From CAVQCJ01 sp963849365 (GTDB lineage Bacteria; Actinomycetota; Actinomycetes; Prado026): a stretch of 64,000 bases of DNA. The translations under genes and the position numbers were made by a program. The notes beneath the pieces were generated by a model that did not search any database, had not been told where the DNA came from, and saw nothing but the letters and a program-made list of their open reading frames with translations. The stretch lies in contig CAWKHA010000004.1 in the NCBI GenBank assembly GCA_963849365.1, positions 1 to 64,000 on the forward strand. Reading direction: 5' to 3'. Each line of letters opens with the position of its first letter. Positions within the stretch are counted from its first letter, which is position 1. Shown one piece after another: positions 5,943-14,295 of this stretch.

Positions 5943-6269
5943 TCAGAACCACAACCAGTCGCCCGGGTAGTACGTCATGTGGATGGCGTCCACGAACGTG
6001 TAGATCACCAGGGCGACGAGCAGCGCGTTGAGGGCGAGCCCCGCCCATGCGCCCAACCGGCCCCCGCTCCGCAGAGCCGCGACGGCGAACCACGCGCCGG
6101 CCACGGCCGGAGCCGCCACCAGGAGGTCGGACACGATCTCCGCCGTCCATCCGGCCACTCCGCCGGCCATGAGGAGCAGGCCGCCCTCGTTGAGGCCGAG
6201 CAACGGCATCAGCACCAGCCAGCCGATGAGCCCGACGACGATGAAAGCCACCGCGAACGTGGGTAGCAT
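5943..6269 (-). CDS. Small integral membrane protein
   Basis: The 108-residue product has about four hydrophobic segments (near 4-24, 30-40, 45-65 and 78-98) and ends HMTYYPGDWLWF. It lies upstream of, and in the same direction as, the Nudix gene with a 33-bp gap. No known domain. Confidence 0.65.
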   Translation of the reverse strand: MLPTFAVAFIVVGLIGWLVLMPLLGLNEGGLLLMAGGVAGWTAEIVSDLLVAAPAVAGAWFAVAALRSGGRLGAWAGLALNALLVALVIYTFVDAIHMTYYPGDWLWF

Positions 6270-6370
6270 CGTCCGTCCCGCTCCAGAGCACTAGGTCCTG
6301 CGTCGCCGCCCGATGACTGACTCGCAGTGGTGTACTTCGGGCTATCGCAGGTCGAGCGGAGGTATGCGCC

Positions 6371-8203
6371 GTGGTGGACGACGCGCTGCGCAGTGCCGGG
6401 TTGCTCGCCAGCCGGGTGCCCATCGTCGCGTGGCTGCCCCGCTATCAGCCGCGGTGGCTGCGGGTCGATCTGGCTGCCGGCACGATCGTGGCCGCGCTGG
6501 CCGTGCCCCAGGCTCTGGGCTATGCCGCGATCGCCGGTGTCCCGGTCCAGGTGGGGCTGTACGCCGTGCCGATCGCGCTGATCGCGTACGCCGTCATGGG
6601 CTCTTCCCCGCAGCTGGTGATGGGCCCGGTATCGACCGTGGCGGTACTGTCCGGCTCGTTGGTTGCCGGGCTGTCAGCCGGGAAGCCCGGGACGGCGGTC
6701 ACCTACACCGCAGCTGTTGCGCTGGGCGCCGGGGTCGTCCTGGTAGCCGGCGGGCTGCTGCGCATCGGCTGGGTCGCCGAGTTCCTGTCCAAACCGATCG
6801 TGACCGGCTTCGTCCTCGGCCTCACCGTTCTCATCATCCTGGGCGAGATCCCGAACCTGCTCGGTATCCCGACCCCGCAAGGTGACGTGCTCACCCGGAT
6901 CACCGGGCTGTACCACAACGTGGGTGACGCGAAGCCGCTCACCGCACTGGTCAGCGCGATCACACTGACCGTGCTCTTCGTCGGCGGCCGGTTCGCTCGG
7001 AAGGTGCCGTGGAGCCTCGTCGTGCTGGTGGTGGGCATCGCTGCGTCGACCCTGGTCGAGCTGCATGGCCACGGGGTGGCGACGATCGGTCAGGTGCCGC
7101 GGGGCCTGCCCACGCCGGGGGTTCCGTACATCCCGGTGAGCGAGATCATCCCGGTGATCGCCGCCGGCGCCGCCCTGGGTTTCGTCGGCCTGGCCGAGGG
7201 GTTGAGCGCTGCCCGGCTGTTCGCGCTGCAGGGCGGCTACCGGATCGAGGCTGACCAGGAGCTGGTGGCGACCGGGGTGGCCAACCTGGGCTCCGGGTTG
7301 TTCGGCGGGCTGGGGGTCGCCGGCAGCCTGTCCAAGACCGCGGCCAACGTGCGCGCCGGGGGCCGTACCCAGGTGACCGGGCTCGTCGCCGCGAGCATCG
7401 CACTCGCGGTGATCGCGGTCTTCGCGCCGCTGCTGTCGAACCTGCCCAAGGCTGTGCTGTCCGCCATCGTCGTCAACGCGGTGTGGGGGTTGATGGACTT
7501 CGCGTCCATGCGCAGGTACCGCCGCGTGCGTCGCAACGACTTCGTGGCGGCGACGGTAGCGGCGGTCTGCGTGCTCGCGTTCGGTCCCTTGTGGGGTCTG
7601 CTCCTCGCCATCGGGCAGTCCGTGCTCGGGCTGGTCTACCGCTCGAGCCAGGGAAACGTCGACGTTCTGGGGCGGGTGCTGGAGGAGAAGGCTGCGTGGG
7701 GACGGGTGCACGCCGGAGTCGTCCGGAAGACCTACCCGGGCGTGCTGGTGCTGAGGATCGACGCGCCGCTGTTCTGGGTGAACGCGGCACGCATCCACGA
7801 CTCGGTGCTCGCGGAGGTGAACGACTCGCCAGACCTCGAAGCGCTCGTGCTGGATCTCGAGGCCACCCAGCAGCTGGACACGACGAGCGTCGACATGCTC
7901 GACACGTTGCTCACCGAGCTGGACCGCCAGGGTGTCGACGTGTACCTGGTCCGCGTGATGAACCCGGCCAGGCTGGTGCTGGACCGCTGCGGGCTCCTCG
8001 AGCGACTCGGCGACGAGCACCTGTGGCGCACGATCTCTCAGGGGGTGCGTGCGGCCCGGCTAGAGCACGGACTCAAGCTGGTGCACGACGGCGCGGCCGT
8101 CTCCGATGTGGCCGACGACATCGATGCCGAGAGCGCCTCGGCGCCGGATCCGTTCGCACGTGAGGTGCTGCTCCGCGAGACATCCGCGTCCGAGGACCAG
8201 TGA
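6371..8203 (+). CDS. SulP-family anion transporter with STAS domain
   Basis: The 610-residue product has the SulP transmembrane domain (about 25-420, signature region GVPVQVGLYAVPIALIAYAV near 60) followed by a cytosolic STAS domain (about 460-570; KTYPGVLVLRIDAPLFWVNA and DTTSVDMLDTLLTEL). SulP proteins move sulfate, bicarbonate or other anions by symport or exchange, and the STAS domain regulates transport. GTG 6371 has GGAGG 8 bp upstream. Full length. Convergent with ackA. Sulfate versus bicarbonate cannot be decided, and no cysDN genes or carbonic anhydrase are nearby. Confidence 0.93.
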   Translation: MVDDALRSAGLLASRVPIVAWLPRYQPRWLRVDLAAGTIVAALAVPQALGYAAIAGVPVQVGLYAVPIALIAYAVMGSSPQLVMGPVSTVAVLSGSLVAGLSAGKPGTAVTYTAAVALGAGVVLVAGGLLRIGWVAEFLSKPIVTGFVLGLTVLIILGEIPNLLGIPTPQGDVLTRITGLYHNVGDAKPLTALVSAITLTVLFVGGRFARKVPWSLVVLVVGIAASTLVELHGHGVATIGQVPRGLPTPGVPYIPVSEIIPVIAAGAALGFVGLAEGLSAARLFALQGGYRIEADQELVATGVANLGSGLFGGLGVAGSLSKTAANVRAGGRTQVTGLVAASIALAVIAVFAPLLSNLPKAVLSAIVVNAVWGLMDFASMRRYRRVRRNDFVAATVAAVCVLAFGPLWGLLLAIGQSVLGLVYRSSQGNVDVLGRVLEEKAAWGRVHAGVVRKTYPGVLVLRIDAPLFWVNAARIHDSVLAEVNDSPDLEALVLDLEATQQLDTTSVDMLDTLLTELDRQGVDVYLVRVMNPARLVLDRCGLLERLGDEHLWRTISQGVRAARLEHGLKLVHDGAAVSDVADDIDAESASAPDPFAREVLLRETSASEDQ

Positions 8204-8257
8204 CGCCTGGTCCCGGGCGGGGGGCGATCGTTTCCGACCTCGTGCCGGATGCCCGGC

Positions 8258-9355
8258 CTACTGTGTGGTGAGCGCCTGACGGGTCTCGCGGGCTATCTGC
8301 AGGTCCTCCCGGGCGGTGATCACCAGGGTTCGGACGGTCGATCCGGGCGAGGAGATGTCGCTGTCGTCACGGACCCGGTCGTTGCGGTCGGTGTCGAGGG
8401 TGAGGCCGAGGAAGGCCAGGCCTTGGGCGGCCCGGCGCCGCACCGTCGAGGAGTGCTCGCCGACGCCGCCGGTGAACACGAGGACGTCCAGCCCGCCTGC
8501 CGCCGCGCTCATCGCGGCGATGCCGGCCACGAGCCGGTGCGTGTAGACATCGAGGGCGAGCAGGGACTGCGGGTCCCCGCCGTTCGCGGCAGCCTCTACC
8601 TGGCGCATGTCACTGGTCCCGGCCAGAGCGAGCAGCCCGGAGCGCTGCTCCAGGGCGATGGCGACCTCGTGCGGTGACAGGTGTTCGTGCTCTTCGAGCC
8701 ACAGGATCAGACCGGGGTCGACGCTGCCGGAGCGGGTCGCCATGACCAGGCCTTCCAAGGGTGTGAAACCCATCGTGGTGTCCACGCTGCGGCCACCGAG
8801 CACGGCAGCGAGCGAGGCACCCGCGCCGAGGTGGCAGGTGACCATCCGCAGGTCCGCCGACGGCCGGCCGAGCATCTGCGCCGCCCGCCGGGAGCAGTAG
8901 GCGTGGGACAGGCCGTGGAAGCCGTAGCGGTGGATCGCGTAGCGCGTCCGCCACTCCGGCGGCACGGCGTACGTCGCTGCGGCCGGCGGGATGGTGGCGT
9001 GGAAGGCGGTGTCGAAGCACGCGACGGCCGGCACATCGGGAAGCAGCGCCGTGACCGCGTCGAGCGCGGCCAGGGACTTCGGCTGGTGCAGCGGCGCGAG
9101 GTCGGACAGAGCCCGCAGCTGGGTGCGGACGGCGTCATCGACCCTCACCGGCCCGGTGAACCGGGTACCCCCGTGCACGATGCGGTACCCGACGGCATCG
9201 GGTGTGTCCCAGGATCCCAGCACGCCGGCGAGGTGGGCCGCGTCGAACCCGGCCGGCCCGGCCGGCAGGTCGGCGTTGCGCTCGACGGTGTCGGTTGTGT
9301 CGAGCAGGCGCAGCTTGAGGCTCGAGGACCCTGCGTTGACGACGAGTACCCGCAC
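8258..9355 (-). CDS. ackA: Acetate kinase
   Basis: The 365-residue cytosolic enzyme interconverts acetyl phosphate + ADP and acetate + ATP. Family motifs are clear: N-terminal phosphate-binding VNAGSSSLKLRL, FDTAFH, GFHGLSHAYCSRRA, HLGAGAS, DTTMGFTPLEGLVM, RSGSVDPGL and C-terminal FTGGVGEHS. It is somewhat shorter than the usual ~400 residues. It starts 3 bp after the phosphoketolase stop. This xfp-ackA pairing is a known arrangement in which phosphoketolase makes acetyl phosphate and AckA recovers its energy as ATP. Confidence 0.96.
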   Translation of the reverse strand: MRVLVVNAGSSSLKLRLLDTTDTVERNADLPAGPAGFDAAHLAGVLGSWDTPDAVGYRIVHGGTRFTGPVRVDDAVRTQLRALSDLAPLHQPKSLAALDAVTALLPDVPAVACFDTAFHATIPPAAATYAVPPEWRTRYAIHRYGFHGLSHAYCSRRAAQMLGRPSADLRMVTCHLGAGASLAAVLGGRSVDTTMGFTPLEGLVMATRSGSVDPGLILWLEEHEHLSPHEVAIALEQRSGLLALAGTSDMRQVEAAANGGDPQSLLALDVYTHRLVAGIAAMSAAAGGLDVLVFTGGVGEHSSTVRRRAAQGLAFLGLTLDTDRNDRVRDDSDISSPGSTVRTLVITAREDLQIARETRQALTTQ

Positions 9356-9358
9356 GGG

Positions 9359-11779
9359 TCAGCCTCGCCCCGGCCAGACCCAGTCGGTGATCGCGGGGTC
9401 GTCCTCCCCGTGCGCGCGGGTGTACGCGCGGGCGGCCAGGCGGGTGTCGGCCATCTGCTGTCGCAACGTCGCCGCACGGGTGCCCAGGGACGGGACGCGG
9501 TCGATGACGTCCATGACCAGGTGGAACCGGTCGAGATCGTTGAGCATGACCATGTCGAACGGCGTGGTCGTGGTCCCTTCCTCTTTGTAGCCGCGCACGT
9601 GCAGGTTCCGGTGGTTGTTGCGCCGGTAGCTGAGGCGGTGGATCAGCCACGGGTATCCGTGGAAGGCGAACACGATGGGCTTGTCGGTGGTGAACAGGGC
9701 GTCGAAGTCGCGGTCCGACAGCCCGTGAGGGTGCTCGGAGTCGGGCTGCAGCCGCATCAGGTCCACGACGTTGATCAGCCGCACCTTGAGATCGGGCAGG
9801 TGGGTGCGCAGCAGGTCTGCGGCGGCGACGGTCTCCAGCGTGGGGACATCCCCGGCGCAGGCGAGCACCACGTCGGGTTCGGCGTCGGTGTTGCTGGCCC
9901 ACGGCCAGATCCCCAGCCCGCGGGTGCAGTGCGCCACGGCCTCGTCCATCGTCAGGTACGTCAGCGCGGGTTGCTTCCCGGCGACGATGACGTTGACGTA
10001 GTTGCGGCTGCGCAGGCAGTGGTCGGCCACCGAGAGCAAGGTGTTGGTGTCCGGCGGCAGGTAGACGCGGACGATCTCGGCCTTCTTGTTGATCACGTGG
10101 TCGATGAAGCCGGGGTCCTGGTGGGAGAAACCGTTGTGGTCCTGGCGCCACACGTGCGAGGAGAGCAGGTAGTTCAGCGAGGCGATCGGCGCCCGCCAAG
10201 GGATGTCCCGAGTCGTCTTGAGCCACTTGGCGTGCTGGTTGAACATCGAGTCGACGATGTGGATGAACGCCTCGTAGCAGTTGAACAGGCCGTGCCGGCC
10301 GGTGAGCAGGTAGCCCTCGAGCCAGCCCTGGCACAGGTGCTCGGACAGCACCTCCATGACCCGCCCGTCCGCGGCCAGATGGTCGTCGCCGGGCAGCGTC
10401 GTCGCATCCCAGGCCCGATCGGTCTGCTCGAAGACTGCTGCGAGCCGGTTGGACGCCGTCTCGTCCGGGCCCATCAGCCGGAACCGGTCCGGGTTGCGGG
10501 CGATGATGTCGCGCAGGAACCCGCCCAGGACCCGGGTGGCCTCACTGGACTCGGTGGCCGGTCGCTCGACCGGCACGGCGTAGTCGCGGAAGTCCGGCAT
10601 GGTCAGATCACGCAGCAGCAGCCCACCGTTGGCGTGCGGGTTGGCGCTCATGCGTCGGTGGCCCTGCGGTGCCAGGGCCTGCAGCTCGGGGACCAGCCGG
10701 CCGGCGCTGTCGAACAGCTCTTCGGGCCGGTAGCTGCGCATCCACTGCTCGAGGAGCTCGCGGTGGCCCGCGTCGGAGCGGGTCTCGGACAGCGGGACCT
10801 GGTGGGCGCGGAAGGTGCCTTCCACCGCGAGGCCGTCGACCTGCTTCGGTCCGGTCCAGCCCTTCGGGGTGGTCAGCACGATCATCGGCCACGCCGGGCG
10901 GCCCGGCGGCTCGCCGTCGGCGCGGCCGGGGTCCGCGGCGGTGCGGGCGTGGTGCTGGATCGCGCCGATCTCGTCGAGCACGGCATCGAGCGTCGCCGCG
11001 AGCTGCCGGTGGACCTGCACCGGGTCGTCACCGACGACGAAGTGCGGGGCATAGCCGTAGCCGCGCATGAGCTCCGCGAGCTCCTCCTGCGGGATCCGGG
11101 CCAGCACGGTGGGGTTGGCGATCTTGTACCCGTTCAGGTGCAGCACCGGCAGCACCGCACCGTCGGTGACCGGGTTGAGGAACTTGTTCGAGTGCCAGCT
11201 GGCGGACAGCGGACCGGTCTCGGCCTCGCCGTCGCCGACCACGCACAGCACCAGCAGGTCCGGGTTGTCGAACACCGCGCCGAAGGCGTGCACCAGTGCG
11301 TACCCGAGCTCGCCACCCTCGTGGATCGACCCCGGCGTCTCCGGTGCGACATGGCTCGGGATGCCGCCGGGGAACGAGAACTGCCGGAACAGCGCCCGCA
11401 TGCCTTCCTCGTCAGCGCCGATCGAGGAGTAGACCTCGCTGTACGTCCCCTCCAGGTACGCGTTGGCCACCAGGCCGGGGCCCCCGTGACCTGGTCCCGT
11501 CACGTACAGGGCGTCGAGGTCGCGCTCCCGGATGACCCGGTTCATGTGCGCGTACAGCAGGTTCAGCCCCGGTGTCGTCCCCCAGTGGCCCAGCAGCCTG
11601 GGCTTGACATGCTCGGCGCGCAACGGCTCCCGCAGCAGCGGGTTGTCCAGCAGGTAGATCTGCCCCACCGACAGGTAGTTCGCCGCCCGCCAGTACGCGT
11701 CGATCAGCTCCAGCTGTCGTCCGGGCAGCGAGCCGGCGGGCGCCGGGTCTGCGGGCGACGTCGAGTCGGTGGGTGGCAC
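9359..11779 (-). CDS. xfp: Phosphoketolase (xylulose 5-phosphate/fructose 6-phosphate)
   Basis: The 806-residue thiamine-diphosphate enzyme cleaves xylulose 5-P or fructose 6-P with phosphate to acetyl phosphate plus glyceraldehyde 3-P or erythrose 4-P. It has full-length family features: IDAYWRAANYLSVGQIYL near the N-terminus, GHGGPG, the TPP motif GDGEAETGPLSASWHSNKFL, and C-terminal GYPWLIHRLSYRRNNHRNLHV. GTG 11779 is chosen because it has GGAG 7 bp upstream. In-frame starts at 11803 and 11818 exist. It is followed directly by ackA and preceded by the lipoyl/E1 genes on the same strand, so the five may be co-transcribed. Confidence 0.96.
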   Translation of the reverse strand: MPPTDSTSPADPAPAGSLPGRQLELIDAYWRAANYLSVGQIYLLDNPLLREPLRAEHVKPRLLGHWGTTPGLNLLYAHMNRVIRERDLDALYVTGPGHGGPGLVANAYLEGTYSEVYSSIGADEEGMRALFRQFSFPGGIPSHVAPETPGSIHEGGELGYALVHAFGAVFDNPDLLVLCVVGDGEAETGPLSASWHSNKFLNPVTDGAVLPVLHLNGYKIANPTVLARIPQEELAELMRGYGYAPHFVVGDDPVQVHRQLAATLDAVLDEIGAIQHHARTAADPGRADGEPPGRPAWPMIVLTTPKGWTGPKQVDGLAVEGTFRAHQVPLSETRSDAGHRELLEQWMRSYRPEELFDSAGRLVPELQALAPQGHRRMSANPHANGGLLLRDLTMPDFRDYAVPVERPATESSEATRVLGGFLRDIIARNPDRFRLMGPDETASNRLAAVFEQTDRAWDATTLPGDDHLAADGRVMEVLSEHLCQGWLEGYLLTGRHGLFNCYEAFIHIVDSMFNQHAKWLKTTRDIPWRAPIASLNYLLSSHVWRQDHNGFSHQDPGFIDHVINKKAEIVRVYLPPDTNTLLSVADHCLRSRNYVNVIVAGKQPALTYLTMDEAVAHCTRGLGIWPWASNTDAEPDVVLACAGDVPTLETVAAADLLRTHLPDLKVRLINVVDLMRLQPDSEHPHGLSDRDFDALFTTDKPIVFAFHGYPWLIHRLSYRRNNHRNLHVRGYKEEGTTTTPFDMVMLNDLDRFHLVMDVIDRVPSLGTRAATLRQQMADTRLAARAYTRAHGEDDPAITDWVWPGRG

Positions 11780-11872
11780 AGCGCGGCTCCAGGGTGAGGC
11801 CATCGGCCGGAGCAGCACACCGCACCGGCGATCTGCGCCGCAAGGGCCGCCGGTGCCTGTCGGGGGCGACGC

Positions 11873-12106
11873 TCACTCGACGACGGCGATCTGCTCTCCC
11901 TGGACGACCTCCGCCTCTTCGGCGACCAGGGTCCGCAGCACTCCCCCCTCCGGCGCCTCCAGGTCGATCGACACCTTGTCGACCATGAGCTCGGCGATCA
12001 CCTGGCCCGGGACGACGGTCTCGCCGTCCCGGGAGAACCAGGTGGCCACCACACCCGTCGCACCCGCGTCCTTGGACACGACGGGGAAGCGGATCGCTGT
12101 GCTCAT
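11873..12106 (-). CDS. Free-standing lipoyl (biotinyl/lipoyl-like) domain protein
   Basis: The 77-residue product is a single lipoyl domain: GVVATWFSRDGETVVPGQVI, then the lipoylation motif MVDKVSIDLEAPEGGVL with the target Lys, ending GEQIAVVE. It stops exactly at the domain boundary. There is no E3-binding or acyltransferase region, and none is frameshifted downstream. Its ATG overlaps the stop of the E1-beta gene (ATGA), implying coupled translation. It probably accepts the acyl group from the E1 enzyme encoded just upstream. The matching E2 catalytic domain and E3 are not in this window. Confidence 0.85.
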   Translation of the reverse strand: MSTAIRFPVVSKDAGATGVVATWFSRDGETVVPGQVIAELMVDKVSIDLEAPEGGVLRTLVAEEAEVVQGEQIAVVE

Positions 12107-13137
12107 GCGCGAACCACCGCGTGGATCGCGGCCTCGATCCGTTCGCGGGTCGGCAGCGCCGTCTGCTCCAGGGAGCGGGCGTACGGGACCGGGACGTCGG
12201 GGTAGGCGACCCGGGTGAAGGGCGACCGGAGCATCCCGGGGTCGGTCTCCGCGATCGTCGCCGCGAGCTCCCCGGTCAGGCCGAAGGACTTGTAGTCCTC
12301 GTCGACCACGACCAGCCGGCCGGTCTTGCCCACCGAGGTCAGGACGGCCTCACGGTCGAGCGGTACCAGGCTGCGCAGGTCGAGGACCTCGACGCTGATG
12401 CCGGCACCGGCCAGCTTCTCGGCGACGTCCTGGCAGTGCTGCACGGACAGCGACAGCGTCGCCACGGTGACGTCGGAGCCCTCGTGCACCACCGCGGCCT
12501 TGCCGATCGGCACCTCGTACTCCTCCTCGGGCACGACGCCGATGGACCGCGGGTTCTTGGCCATCCACGGCAGGCCCATGACTCCCTTGTGGAACATGTA
12601 GATCACCGGGCCGTCGTCACGGATCGCGGAGATCATCAGCCCCTTGGCGTCGTAGGGGTTGCTGGGCACGACGACCTTCATGCCGGGCATGTGGGCGAAC
12701 GAAGCCCACAGGCACTGCGAGTGCTGCGCCGCGTCGTTGTACCCGCCGCCGACGGCCGTCATGAGGACCATCGGTACCTTCACGTTGCCGCCGGACTCGA
12801 AGTGGATCTTGGCCATGTGGTTGTAGATCTGGTCGAAGCAGACCCCGAAGAAGTCGACGAACATCAGCTCGACGACAGGCCGCAGGCCCTCGGTCGCCGC
12901 TCCGATGCCGGCCCCGATGAAGCCGGTCTCGGAGATCGGGGTGTTGATGATGCGCTGCGGGCCGAACTGCTCCAGCAGGCCACCGGTGGATCCGAAGATC
13001 CCGCCGTAGGAACCGACGTCCTCGCCCATGACGAAAACGGCGGAGTCACGCTCCATCTCCTGGGCGATACCTTCCGCGACGGCTTTGGCAGTGGACAGCC
13101 GGCGCGTGGTGGGCGCAGGGGTCTCGGTCACGGTCAT
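12103..13137 (-). CDS. 2-oxoacid/acetoin dehydrogenase E1 component, beta subunit
   Basis: 344 residues from ATG 13137 (MTVTETPAPTTRRLSTAKAV). Transketolase-like pyrimidine-binding region: GEDVGSYGGIFGSTGGL, ETGFIGAGIGAATEGLRPVV, then the C-terminal transketolase domain (about 200-330, EVLDLRSLVPLDREAVL). It pairs with the alpha subunit 10 bp upstream to form a TPP-dependent E1 that decarboxylates a 2-oxoacid or cleaves acetoin and passes the acyl group to a lipoyl carrier. The closest pattern is the AcoB/acetoin dehydrogenase type, but pyruvate or branched-chain 2-oxoacids are not excluded. Confidence 0.88.
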   Translation of the reverse strand: MTVTETPAPTTRRLSTAKAVAEGIAQEMERDSAVFVMGEDVGSYGGIFGSTGGLLEQFGPQRIINTPISETGFIGAGIGAATEGLRPVVELMFVDFFGVCFDQIYNHMAKIHFESGGNVKVPMVLMTAVGGGYNDAAQHSQCLWASFAHMPGMKVVVPSNPYDAKGLMISAIRDDGPVIYMFHKGVMGLPWMAKNPRSIGVVPEEEYEVPIGKAAVVHEGSDVTVATLSLSVQHCQDVAEKLAGAGISVEVLDLRSLVPLDREAVLTSVGKTGRLVVVDEDYKSFGLTGELAATIAETDPGMLRSPFTRVAYPDVPVPYARSLEQTALPTRERIEAAIHAVVRA

Positions 13138-13147
13138 GACGCGCCTC

Positions 13148-14125
13148 TCAGGCGAAGACGTAGTCGGACAGGGTGGCGGGGTCGGGCTCCGGCGACGCGA
13201 GCGCGAACGCGATAGCCGCGTCGACCTCCGCCTGGGCCTCGGCCTTGATCGAGGCGACCTTGGCGTCGTCGAGGATCGCGTCCGCACGCAGCTTCGCCTC
13301 GTAGGCCGGGATCGGGTCGTGCGACTCGGCGACCGCCAGCTCGTCGCCGCGGTAAGCCTGCGCGTCGCCCTCGAAGTGGCCCCAGAGACGTACCGTGTGG
13401 AACTCCAGCAGCGACGGACCCTCCCCGTTGCGGGCCCGGGTGACGGCGCGCCCGGCGGCGTCGCTCACGGCCTCGACGTCGTTGCCCTCGACCCGCTCGC
13501 CGGGGATCCCGTACGCGGCCGCGCGGGTGGCGTTCGACGCGATGGCCGTCGAGTCCTCACGCGGCACGGAGATGGCCCAGTCGTTGTCCTCGATCACGAA
13601 GACGACGGGGAGCTTCCACAGCGCGGCGAGGTTCAGGGCCTCGTGGAAGGCGCCCTGGTTGGCGGCGCCCTCTCCCGCCACGGCGACGGCTACTCCCCCG
13701 GTGCCTTTGCGCGAGAACGCCAGGGCCTGGCCGACCGCCACCGGCATGCCCTCGGCGATGATGCCCGAGCACGAGAAGTGGTTGACCGGGTCGAACAGGT
13801 GCATGTGGCCGCCGCGGCCGCGCCCGAGGCCGTCGACGCGGCCGTAGATCTCGGCCGTCATCTTCTTCATGTCGACGCCCTTGGCCAGGGCCAGGTGGTG
13901 TGGCCGGTGCGGGGCGGTGATCGCGTCGTCGGTCCGCAGGTGGGCGCACAGGCCGACCGCCACCGGCTCCTGGCCGGCGGACAGGTGCATCTCGCCGGGG
14001 ATCAGTCCCGCACCGATGTCCCACGCGGGCGCCTTGTCGGCGTGGTAGGCGGCGCGGATCGCTTCCTCGTACGTTCGGATCCGCACCATCTGCCGGTAGA
14101 AGTCCAGACGCTGGCTACTGTCCAT
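13148..14125 (-). CDS. 2-oxoacid/acetoin dehydrogenase E1 component, alpha subunit
   Basis: The 325-residue product has the TPP-binding stretch GEGAANQGAFHEALNLAALW ending in NDWAISVP, HRPHHLALAKG near residue 75 and GRGRGGHMHLF near 105, as in AcoA/PdhA-type E1-alpha chains. ATG 14125 has GGGAGG about 6 bp upstream. It is first gene of the leftward run E1-alpha, E1-beta, lipoyl, xfp, ackA. The 170 bp to the divergent phosphoesterase gene should contain the promoter. Confidence 0.88.
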   Translation of the reverse strand: MDSSQRLDFYRQMVRIRTYEEAIRAAYHADKAPAWDIGAGLIPGEMHLSAGQEPVAVGLCAHLRTDDAITAPHRPHHLALAKGVDMKKMTAEIYGRVDGLGRGRGGHMHLFDPVNHFSCSGIIAEGMPVAVGQALAFSRKGTGGVAVAVAGEGAANQGAFHEALNLAALWKLPVVFVIEDNDWAISVPREDSTAIASNATRAAAYGIPGERVEGNDVEAVSDAAGRAVTRARNGEGPSLLEFHTVRLWGHFEGDAQAYRGDELAVAESHDPIPAYEAKLRADAILDDAKVASIKAEAQAEVDAAIAFALASPEPDPATLSDYVFA

Positions 14126-14295
14126 GACGCCTCCCTCGGGGCGGTTCTCCAGGTGGCCGTACCAGGCTCAACGCGTACTCGCCGGCGGCCCGACACGCCA
14201 GGGCCGAAAGTCACTGGCGGCCCGGGTACGAGCGGCGTAGACGCGGGCGGCAGGTGGTTCTATCGTGCGCCGCACCTGGACTGAGGGAGCCCGCC

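Noticed and set aside
8681..11797. A 1038-residue open frame on the plus strand opposite xfp and ackA
   Set aside because: Composition is Arg/Gly/His/Gln-rich as in antisense GC-rich frames, and the minus strand encodes two full-length recognised enzymes.
11873..12106. The lipoyl gene as a frameshifted full E2
   Set aside because: It ends at a clean domain boundary, and the 93 bp to xfp contain no E2 sequence in any frame.
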